Assembly: GCF_000421145.1 (NCBI RefSeq)
Contig: NZ_ATWH01000008.1
Location: 62,001-126,000 of the forward strand
DNA: 64,000 nt
Source of the DNA: Glaciibacter superstes DSM 21135
GTDB lineage: Bacteria; Actinomycetota; Actinomycetes; Actinomycetales; Microbacteriaceae
Direction of reading: 5' to 3'
Of this stretch, positions 32,042 to 39,771 are shown piece after piece; within the stretch, counting starts at the first letter, position 1; each line of letters opens with the position of its first letter. The translations under genes were made by a program, and so were the position numbers. Under the pieces are notes generated by a model, which had not been told where the DNA came from, did no database searches, and saw only the letters and a list, made by a program, of their open reading frames with translations.

Positions 32042-32982
32042 GCCGGTCACAGCACTACGCCGCCAGCTTCCTCTATGAGCAGCCGGGCCCGCGCGGCCGT
32101 CGCCGGATCATGATCGGCTCGGTCATCAGCGCGGTTGTCCTCGCCGGCATCCTCGGCCTTGGGCTCTGGCAGTTCGGCTCCCACGGGCAGCTCGACGTCG
32201 ACAAATGGACGCCGTTCACCGAGTGGGCGATCTGGCAGTATCTCTTTGTCGGCCTCGGAGGCACCCTGGCCGCTGCAGCGATCGTTGCCGTCCTCGGCGC
32301 CGTGTTCGGGATTGTGCTTGCCCTCGGACGCCTGAGCAAGGTCCGCCTCATCCGCTGGCTCTCCACCGGGTACATCGAGGTCGCCCGCACCATCCCGGTG
32401 CTGCTGCTGATCTACCTGATGCTGTTCGGCCTCCCGCAGCTCGGCATCAACTTCCCGACGCTCTGGAAGCTCGTCATTCCCCTGGCGATCGCCAATGCCG
32501 CCGTGTTCGCCGAGATCGTGCGCGCCGGGATCCTGAGCCTGCCGCGTGGGCAGTCAGAGGCGGCACTCAGCCTCGGCATGCGCCAAGGCCAGGCCATGCG
32601 CCTTGTCGTGCTGCCGCAGGCGCTGCGAAACGTCACCCCGTCGCTCGTCAGCCAGCTGGTCAGCCTGCTCAAAGACACCTCGCTCGGCTACATCGTGGCG
32701 TACACGGAACTGCTCTACCGCGGCCAGGTGCTCTCGGCGTTCAACCACCTGCTGATCCAGACCTTCCTGGTTGTCACCCTGATCTACCTGGTCTTCAACG
32801 GAAGCCTCTCTGCCCTGGCCTCCCGGTTGCAGAGGCCTGGGCGCCGTCGAACGCCGGTTGCCAATCAGACTCTTGCTGCCGCCGTGCCCTCGCTGGCTGC
32901 CGCCCTCACGACGACCGAAAAATCCGTCACAGAACGCTCAGTCAATGAACAGCCAGTCAAGAAAGAACCACCTCGTGCCTGA
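32038..32982 (+). CDS. Amino acid ABC transporter permease 2
   Basis: 314 residues, same family, with the EAA-like loop QSEAALSLGMRQGQAMRLVV. It is longer than usual owing to a ~60-residue hydrophilic C-terminal tail rich in Thr/Glu/Arg after the last membrane segment. Its 3' end overlaps the asparaginase-like start. Confidence 0.9.
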   Translation: MSRSQHYAASFLYEQPGPRGRRRIMIGSVISAVVLAGILGLGLWQFGSHGQLDVDKWTPFTEWAIWQYLFVGLGGTLAAAAIVAVLGAVFGIVLALGRLSKVRLIRWLSTGYIEVARTIPVLLLIYLMLFGLPQLGINFPTLWKLVIPLAIANAAVFAEIVRAGILSLPRGQSEAALSLGMRQGQAMRLVVLPQALRNVTPSLVSQLVSLLKDTSLGYIVAYTELLYRGQVLSAFNHLLIQTFLVVTLIYLVFNGSLSALASRLQRPGRRRTPVANQTLAAAVPSLAAALTTTEKSVTERSVNEQPVKKEPPRA

Positions 32983-34030
32983 TTTCCCCGCAGCCTCTTC
33001 CCCCACTGTTCCCGGCCTCGCCGAGCTGGCGGTGGTGGTGCGCTCCGGCCTGGTCGAGAGCCGTCACTTCGGCTCGCTGGTTGCCCTGGACGCCGCCGGA
33101 ACTCCGGTGATCGAACTGGGTGAGACGGATGCTGTGATCCTGCCTCGTTCGACGGTGAAGCCTCTGCAGGCGCTCGCCTGCCTGACCGCCGGTGCACCCC
33201 TGGCCGGGCCGGAGCTCGCCATCGCCGCCGGCAGCCACACCGGGGAAGACGAGCATGTGCGTGTTGTGCGCAGCATCCTTTCCCGCGCCGGACTCGATGA
33301 GTCCGCCCTCGGCTGCCCGGCCGATCGCCCTGAAGACGAAGCGACCTTCGAGGCCATGCTGCGGTCTGGCGAGGCCCGCTCCCCGATCCGGATGAACTGC
33401 TCTGGGAAGCACGCGGCGATGCTCCTGGCCTGCGCCGTGAACGGCTGGTCGACGGCTGACTACCTGGGCCCAGCGCATCCGTTGCAGCAGCACATTCTGA
33501 ACGTCTGCGCCGAGGCCACCGGCGTGCCGGTCACCATCACGGCGATCGACGGATGCGGCGCGCCCCTGTTCGGAACCACCGTTCGCGGCGTCGCGACGGC
33601 GTTTCGGGGTCTCGTGCTTGCACCCGCAGACGAACCGGCCGGGCTGGTCGCTGCAGCGATGCGGGCACACCCGTTCTATGTCGGTGGCAGCGGGCACGCC
33701 AATAGCCTGCTGATGGAGACGGTGCCCGGCGCGCTGTCGAAGGGCGGCGCGGAGGGGGTCATCGGGGTGGCCGGCCCGGACGGTTCGGCGGTCTCGATGA
33801 AGATTATCGACGGCAGCCCGCGCGCCACGACGCTCATCGCCCTGCGGGTGCTCGAAGCGCTCGGCACCGACGTCAGCGGCGCCGATTCGCTCACCGTTCT
33901 GCCCGTGCTCGGCGGTGGGGTGAGGGTCGGCGAAATCGTCGCCGGTCGCGACCTCGAGGAAGCGCTCAGTGCTTTCAGCGCGGCCTCTTTCGGTGTGGCC
34001 GCTTCTGACACGAACGGCGGCATCGCGTGA
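32975..34030 (+). CDS. L-asparaginase II-family (PF06089) protein
   Basis: 351 residues. Starts LAVVVRSGLVESRHFGSLVALD-like after a short N-terminus; conserved stretches include LPRSTVKPLQALA, GSHTGEDEHV and NCSGKHAAML, matching the asparaginase II family of bacteria, which differs from the E. coli ansA/ansB fold. GTG 32975 overlaps the permease stop; ATG 32945 is an alternative. Probably hydrolyses an amide such as asparagine or an asparagine conjugate brought in by the ABC transporter. Confidence 0.85.
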   Translation: MPDFPAASSPTVPGLAELAVVVRSGLVESRHFGSLVALDAAGTPVIELGETDAVILPRSTVKPLQALACLTAGAPLAGPELAIAAGSHTGEDEHVRVVRSILSRAGLDESALGCPADRPEDEATFEAMLRSGEARSPIRMNCSGKHAAMLLACAVNGWSTADYLGPAHPLQQHILNVCAEATGVPVTITAIDGCGAPLFGTTVRGVATAFRGLVLAPADEPAGLVAAAMRAHPFYVGGSGHANSLLMETVPGALSKGGAEGVIGVAGPDGSAVSMKIIDGSPRATTLIALRVLEALGTDVSGADSLTVLPVLGGGVRVGEIVAGRDLEEALSAFSAASFGVAASDTNGGIA

Positions 34031-34788
34031 CGCTCCTGGAAGTCTGCCTCGACGACATCGGCGGCGCAGCAACGGCCGAGCAACGCGGCGCAGACCGCAT
34101 TGAATTATGCGCCGACCTGGCCGACGGCGGCACGACCCCGAGCATCGGAACCGTCCGGGCCGTGCTCGGCAGCGTCAGCCGCATCGGCGTGAACGTGCTC
34201 ATCAGACAGCGGGGCGGCGACTTCGTCTACTCCGAAGTCGAGGTGCAGGCCATGTGCGCCGACATCGAAGCCGTCCGGGCCTTGACTGCGCCAGCGGGAG
34301 TCGAGGTCGGGTTTGTCATCGGTGCACTGCTACCGGACGGCCGAATCGACACAGACACAACGTCACGGATGCTGCGGGCCTGTGGCACAGCATCCGTCAC
34401 CTTTCACAAGGCCTTCGACCAGACGCCGTCGCCCGCCGAGTCACTGGAGACCCTGGTCGATCTCGACGTCGCGCGCGTACTCACATCGGGCGGTCCGGGC
34501 AGCGTCGTCGACAATGTCGACGCGCTCTCCGCACTCGTCGCCCAGGCGGACGGGCGGATCGGCATTCTGGCCGGCGGAGGCCTGCGGGCGCACAATGCGG
34601 CGTCGACCGTTGTCGGCACCGGGGTGAGCGAGGTGCATTTTCGGGCGGGCGCGCCGGTGCCGAGCGCGAGCCTGCGCGCAAGCGCCTACGACCCTGGGAC
34701 GCGAATGGTGACCTCCGGCGACCGCATCGACGAGATGCTGGCCGCATTGTCTGAGGTTCCTGCGGTCTCGCGCGGCGAGCGCTCGTGA
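34027..34788 (+). CDS. cutC: CutC-family TIM-barrel protein
   Basis: 253 residues with typical CutC segments: LEVCLDDIGGAATAEQRGADRIELCADLADGG-type N-terminus, INVLIRQRGGDFVYS-type loop and LTSGGPGSV. GTG start overlaps the asparaginase stop (GTGA). CutC was named for copper homeostasis but its reaction is not settled; occurrence in sugar/amino-acid operons like this one argues for an enzymatic role with a carbohydrate substrate. Confidence 0.9.
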   Translation: MTLLEVCLDDIGGAATAEQRGADRIELCADLADGGTTPSIGTVRAVLGSVSRIGVNVLIRQRGGDFVYSEVEVQAMCADIEAVRALTAPAGVEVGFVIGALLPDGRIDTDTTSRMLRACGTASVTFHKAFDQTPSPAESLETLVDLDVARVLTSGGPGSVVDNVDALSALVAQADGRIGILAGGGLRAHNAASTVVGTGVSEVHFRAGAPVPSASLRASAYDPGTRMVTSGDRIDEMLAALSEVPAVSRGERS

Positions 34789-35750
34789 GCGGGGAATCCG
34801 TCGTGCTGGCGGTCGATCTCGGCGGTTCGAGCATGAAGGGCGCGGTGGTCACCGAGCACGGCGAGACCGTTGCGGCGGAGCGGCGGCCGACGCCGGCCAC
34901 CGGAATCGTCGCGGCGCTCATCGAGCTGCTTCTCGAGCTGGAGGCCACGGCGTTGGAGCTCGGGCACACCGTGATCGCGGCCGCGGTGGTGACGCCGGGG
35001 ATCGTGGAGGAGTCGTCTGGGATCGTGCGTTACGCGTCCAACCTCAACTGGCGCGACGTGCCGCTGCTCGAGCTGCTCGGAGTTCGGTTCGAGTTTCCGA
35101 TCACTGTCGGGCATGATGTGCGTGCCGCCGGGCTGGCTGAGCGGTTGCTCGGTGCGGCACGGGGTTCAGACGAATTTGTGCTGGTGCCGATCGGAACCGG
35201 CGTCGCCGCTGCCCTGGTGACACGCGGCGACACCGTCACCGGGGCATCCGGTGCTGCGGGCGAATTCGGCCACATTCCGGTCGTTCCCGGTGGAGAGCTG
35301 TGCACCTGCGGACAGCTCGGATGTCTGGAGGTCTACGTCTCAGGGGCCGGCCTGGCCAGGCGGTACGCTGCCCTCGGTGACGCTGGGCTCGGTGGGCCTG
35401 CACTGTCGTCGAGCGAGATCGTGGAGCTCGTGGGCAGCGACCCTGTCGCCGATGAGGTCTGGGCAGACGCGGTGCGGGTGCTCGCGCAGGGGCTGGCCAT
35501 CATGACGCTGCTGCTTGACCCCGCAGTGATCGTCATCGGTGGGGGGTTCGCGCAGGCCGGCGATGTGCTGCTCAGTCCGGTCAGGGCGGCCCTGGCAGAG
35601 GGTCTCGCCTGGCGAGATGCGCCTGAGGTGCTTCTGTCGACGGTCGGAACCGACGCCGGGCGCATCGGCGCCGCCATCCTCGCCTTCCAGGTTGCGGGGC
35701 GTGGCTCGGTGGTCAATGGCTGGCCGGCCGCCTCCGCCGTCGCCGCCTGA
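34785..35750 (+). CDS. ROK-family sugar kinase
   Basis: 321 residues without a DNA-binding domain: ATP motif AVDLGGSSMKGAVV, substrate region GHDVRAAGLAE, zinc motif CTCGQLGCLEVY and GGGFAQAGD. GTG start overlaps the CutC stop (GTGA). Probably phosphorylates the sugar released from the imported compound (glucose, fructose, N-acetylhexosamine or similar). Last gene of the operon. Confidence 0.9.
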   Translation: MSGESVVLAVDLGGSSMKGAVVTEHGETVAAERRPTPATGIVAALIELLLELEATALELGHTVIAAAVVTPGIVEESSGIVRYASNLNWRDVPLLELLGVRFEFPITVGHDVRAAGLAERLLGAARGSDEFVLVPIGTGVAAALVTRGDTVTGASGAAGEFGHIPVVPGGELCTCGQLGCLEVYVSGAGLARRYAALGDAGLGGPALSSSEIVELVGSDPVADEVWADAVRVLAQGLAIMTLLLDPAVIVIGGGFAQAGDVLLSPVRAALAEGLAWRDAPEVLLSTVGTDAGRIGAAILAFQVAGRGSVVNGWPAASAVAA

Positions 35751-35825
35751 GCTGCTCGCATCCTCCGCCGTCACCGCACAAGATGAAAGCATGACTGACT
35801 TTGCCCCCTCCCCCGGGCATGCCTG

Positions 35826-38800
35826 TCAAGGCGCAAACTCGAGATCGATCTCGACGACGTACTCCGCGCCGTCGCCGCGTAGCACCGGAAACGCCAAGCC
35901 CGCGCTGCCGGCGTCCCGCAGCGCCTGCAGTTCCTGGCGGTCGAAGACCAACCTGGTGCGGCCGAGCGAGTCTTCCGCCGAGAGGTCGTCGATTTCGTTG
36001 CCGCTCACGCTGAGGGAGAGTTCGTCGCCCGCCTCGGGCAGCCGCATCGGCGCGAGGTCGTATTCGTGCCGGGTACCGGCTGAGACGTCCTCCACCTCCG
36101 GCGCCGCGATGCTGAACACCGCGCCGCGGGCCAACTTCGCTGTCACCGTGAACGTCACCTCGTCATCCCCCGGCCCGCTCGTCGTCTGCAGGCAGGTGAA
36201 CCGGCGCAGCGTCACGCGAATCCCAGACAGGTCGCTGTCGCCTGGGAACAGCTGCGTGGTGGTGTCGATCGAGGCCTGGATTCCGTAGTGGTCTGACATG
36301 TCCCGCCCAGGCGACCATTGCTCAATCACGACATCCGCCCGCTCCACATGCTGGGTGAAAAGAGCACCGGGGAAGTCGAACAGATAGTCCAGCCGCTCCA
36401 CGGTGTCACCGAACCGGGCGGGGTCGTCGACGGGGCGGCCGGGGTGAGCGGGATGGAAGGACGAGATGGTGCCGTCGTCGCTCTCACTCGTGCCAGACGG
36501 ATGCTGTGCGCCGCGCGCATCCGTCACCGGGACCAGGTCCGCCGGATACCCGAGCGATTGCACCAGATAGTCGTACAGGTCGGCGTGCACGAATGAATCG
36601 ATGTTGAAGTCGCCGAACAGGATCGCCGGTGCCACGACGTCGCGTCTGGCCCGAATGAACGCGGCCAGGTGGCGGACCTGAGCGCGCACGGCTGTGCGTG
36701 CCCCGGCGACCGTGCCGGCGACGGTCGGGGCCGCTGCCTGGGTGTGGGTGAGAAAGACATCGACCGCGCACGGGCTCCCCGTGCGCTGGATGCGCGCGTG
36801 CAATGCACCCTTGTTGCTGAGGCAGTCGTCGCCCGAGCAGTGCCGGTAGACCGTGCCAGCGCCTTCGACGATACGGTGCCGGCTGAGCAGGAGCAGGCCG
36901 CCGCCCATCAGCTCGACGTCGGTGACGACAAGTTCGATCGGCTCGTGGGGGCCGTCGATCACGTACGGGTAGAGATCCCGGAGTTCGTTCTTCACCCGGT
37001 TCCGATCGCCCGCCGTCCACATCTCGCTGAGGCCCACGACGTCCGGCATCCGTTCCCTGAGGCGGGAAATCACCGCGCCGAGGGCGGCGTCCCGGTCGAT
37101 TCCCTTGTACAGCGGCCACGGCAGCAGACCCATGTTCTGAGCGTAGAAAGTGAGAGGGGTGTCGTGCTCGAGCCGGCGCAACGCACCACCGACTGTGCGG
37201 GTTCCCTTCACGACGTCGTGCACCAGGGATCGCTTGCCCTGCTCAATGGCGTATCGGGCCTGCTGCCACGCAATGCGCGCCACCTGGCTGCGATGGCGGG
37301 GATAGTCATCCTCCGCCAGCAGTTCGCCGCCGTAGCGCGAGCCGTGGTCGTAATGCAGTTCGAGGCGCTCTCCGAACGGAACGTCATAACTGCATTGGAG
37401 TTCGGCACCGGTGTGTAGTCCGGAGACATGCACCCGCGCGGTGCTCACTTTTGCCATGAATCGCTCGAAGCTGCCGAACTCGGCAGCGCAGCCGATTTGG
37501 GTGATGAAGATGTTCGTGTCTCCGCCGACGCGGATCTCCTTGTCCTTCCACGGCCCATCGTCCGTCCATGTCGTTTCGAGTGCGCAGAACAACGCCACGT
37601 AACTGTCCCCGCTCCGTCCGAAGAACCAGCGCGCCGAGTCATGGTTGCACCTGGCACTGTCCGGCCCCCGCACTTCGTCGAACTGGTTCTTCGGGAACCA
37701 GGCGTGGGTTCGTTCGCCGAAGAGCATCTCCTGAATGGATTGCGCCTTGTAGGCGGTGATAGCCGCACCGCCCTGCTGCACGACCCTCGGCTGCACGGCA
37801 CTGCCGGTCCACCAGTTCGGGCCGTCGTGCCCGGCCGGGAACAGTTCCTCGTCGACCTTGATCACGCCGAAGAGGAAGCTGCCGGTGACGCGGGTGCCAG
37901 CAGACGGATAGCTCGTCCACACCATGGCGCCGTTCTCGAGGGCTGCGACGCACGGCATCCCCTGGAAATTCAGTTGCCCGCGCCGGAAATTCTGCACGCT
38001 GGCGAGGGTTGCCCCGCCGGATCGATGGCTGTAGAGGTTGGCGCGGCTGAGCACCGACCCCTCGGTGAGCACCGAGAACATGTCGGCCGCGTCAACCTCG
38101 TTGAAGTCAGGAGCGGATGCCCCGACGGCCGCGCCCGCGATCCCCCCGGCGACCGCCCCAACCGGACCGGCAATCGCGAACCCGGCGACCGCGCCGCCGA
38201 TGCCACCGAGAATGCCGGCGCCGACATCCTCCGTGGTGTCGATCGCGTCTGCCACCTTCTTGATCATCGGCAGGATGCCCTTGAACGGCTCGGTCTCAAG
38301 CAGGCCGTTCCTGGTGGCGACCTCGCGGGAACCGATGATCGTCTCCTTGGTCGCGTAGGCCGCCCGGCTCCACCAGAACTCCATGTCATCGTCGGTGCTG
38401 GTGCCGACGCCGTAGTCGGCAGCCTCGTCGAAGTCGATCGACACCCGGCCCTTCGTGGTCAGCTGCACCGGCCCGTGCCGCGCCAGGATGATGAGCGCGT
38501 CGGGCGGACGGTAACCCGGCGAGGTGGCGAAGAACCCTGCGGCGTTGCTGGACCCGGAGAAGTGCCCGAGCAGGCCGAACAACAGTTCGCTGGAGTCGCG
38601 AATCGTCTGCTCCCAGACGCAGTTCTTGTGCTCGAAGTAGACCCGTCCGGCCGAGCCGGCGAATGCGCCGGTCGGCGAGTTCACGGCGAGGTCGAACACC
38701 ATCAGGTCGAGGACCATGGCAGACCGGGTGCGGACCTCCGGGTCAACGGCCAAATCGGCCAGGTTCAGCAGGGCGAGCAGGTCTTCCACGTAATAGCCGG

Positions 38801-39752
38801 GGGCGTTCCATTCGGCGAAGCCGAGGCGGAGGCGCTCGTTCAGCCAGCGCAGCACGCGCCGCCGGGCGTGGGCGAGATGCTGAGCGCCCGTGAGATCACC
38901 GGGGCGGAGCGGGCCGTTCGGGCCTTCCTTGCGGTTGGCGCGCTGGGAGACGAACTGCTCGGCCGGCCAGAACTGGCCAGCGAGGTACTCCGCGGCAGCG
39001 AACAGAATCCGGTGGTTCTCAGACCAGTAGGTCATGTCCTGGCCGGGCGTCATGTCTTCGTGCCCATTGAGCGCCTTCGACGACCTGGTTTTCAAGGCCT
39101 CCCCGGTGAACTCGGTGCAGCGGAACGGGTCATCGAACCAGTACTTGAAATTCGTGTACGACGAGCGGATGGCGGTGGAGACGCTCTCCGGCAGGTTCGG
39201 GTCGCGCGCGAGTGCGCCCGCGTCGCGCCAGAGCAGCGCGGCGTCCCGCAGATGCTCCGGGGTTTCGTCGAGCAGGTAGACCAGTCGAAGCACCTCATGG
39301 GCGCCGAAGTCCGCCGTTTCGAGGAGGTAGCGCATGTGCACCGTGGGCACCTGCAGTTTCGCCCAGTACTCCTCGGGAGACACGCCGCTGCGTTCCCATC
39401 CGAACAGTTCGTCCTGGCGCTCCGGCTGGGCGCGCACCAGCAGCGCCCTGGCCAGGGCGGTCTCCCGCTTGTCGCTCAGCAGCCACTCTCGTTGCTTGTC
39501 GTTCCGCTGGTCGTCTGGCATCCGCTCGAGTGCGTCGGTGATTGCTTCGAGGCCGGGATCGAGCTTCTCCAACCCCAGTGCCGCTATGGCGTCACACAGG
39601 GTGACCTCGTCCTTGCCTTCCTTCCAACTCGCGTACCGGACCGAGTTCAGGAATGCCCGCTTCGGCAGGCACTCGAGATAGCGCAGCCGACGCGTATCGA
39701 ATTCGACCTGCGCGCCGCTGGCCCCGTTCACGGGACCGTCGAAGGGTTGCAT
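35826..39752 (-). CDS. Giant multidomain protein with endonuclease/exonuclease/phosphatase (EEP) domain
   Basis: 1308 residues. Residues 1-500 are mostly helical, with TYWSENHRILFAAAEYLAG (about 241-259) recalling alpha/alpha-toroid polysaccharide-lyase folds. Residues 511-545 are a Gly/Ala zipper (GGIGGAVAG, GAVAGGIAG). Residues 550-850 look beta-rich. An EEP domain spans about 866-1163 with AQNMG, LSEMW, LTHTQA, GDFNID, RLDYLF and SDHYG, so the catalytic residues of DNase I/neutral-sphingomyelinase-type enzymes are intact. A beta-sandwich-like tail follows (1175-1308). No signal peptide. Starts 19 bases after the other giant gene, so they are one operon. Function unknown; a lipid- or nucleic-acid-cleaving effector is possible. 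Confidence 0.8.
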   Translation of the reverse strand: MQPFDGPVNGASGAQVEFDTRRLRYLECLPKRAFLNSVRYASWKEGKDEVTLCDAIAALGLEKLDPGLEAITDALERMPDDQRNDKQREWLLSDKRETALARALLVRAQPERQDELFGWERSGVSPEEYWAKLQVPTVHMRYLLETADFGAHEVLRLVYLLDETPEHLRDAALLWRDAGALARDPNLPESVSTAIRSSYTNFKYWFDDPFRCTEFTGEALKTRSSKALNGHEDMTPGQDMTYWSENHRILFAAAEYLAGQFWPAEQFVSQRANRKEGPNGPLRPGDLTGAQHLAHARRRVLRWLNERLRLGFAEWNAPGYYVEDLLALLNLADLAVDPEVRTRSAMVLDLMVFDLAVNSPTGAFAGSAGRVYFEHKNCVWEQTIRDSSELLFGLLGHFSGSSNAAGFFATSPGYRPPDALIILARHGPVQLTTKGRVSIDFDEAADYGVGTSTDDDMEFWWSRAAYATKETIIGSREVATRNGLLETEPFKGILPMIKKVADAIDTTEDVGAGILGGIGGAVAGFAIAGPVGAVAGGIAGAAVGASAPDFNEVDAADMFSVLTEGSVLSRANLYSHRSGGATLASVQNFRRGQLNFQGMPCVAALENGAMVWTSYPSAGTRVTGSFLFGVIKVDEELFPAGHDGPNWWTGSAVQPRVVQQGGAAITAYKAQSIQEMLFGERTHAWFPKNQFDEVRGPDSARCNHDSARWFFGRSGDSYVALFCALETTWTDDGPWKDKEIRVGGDTNIFITQIGCAAEFGSFERFMAKVSTARVHVSGLHTGAELQCSYDVPFGERLELHYDHGSRYGGELLAEDDYPRHRSQVARIAWQQARYAIEQGKRSLVHDVVKGTRTVGGALRRLEHDTPLTFYAQNMGLLPWPLYKGIDRDAALGAVISRLRERMPDVVGLSEMWTAGDRNRVKNELRDLYPYVIDGPHEPIELVVTDVELMGGGLLLLSRHRIVEGAGTVYRHCSGDDCLSNKGALHARIQRTGSPCAVDVFLTHTQAAAPTVAGTVAGARTAVRAQVRHLAAFIRARRDVVAPAILFGDFNIDSFVHADLYDYLVQSLGYPADLVPVTDARGAQHPSGTSESDDGTISSFHPAHPGRPVDDPARFGDTVERLDYLFDFPGALFTQHVERADVVIEQWSPGRDMSDHYGIQASIDTTTQLFPGDSDLSGIRVTLRRFTCLQTTSGPGDDEVTFTVTAKLARGAVFSIAAPEVEDVSAGTRHEYDLAPMRLPEAGDELSLSVSGNEIDDLSAEDSLGRTRLVFDRQELQALRDAGSAGLAFPVLRGDGAEYVVEIDLEFAP

Positions 39753-39771
39753 GGGTTCGCCGTGCCGGGCT

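Noticed and set aside
35751..35825. A terminator between the ROK kinase and the EEP fusion genes
   Set aside because: The convergent gap has only runs of C and no stable dyad, in contrast to other convergent gaps.
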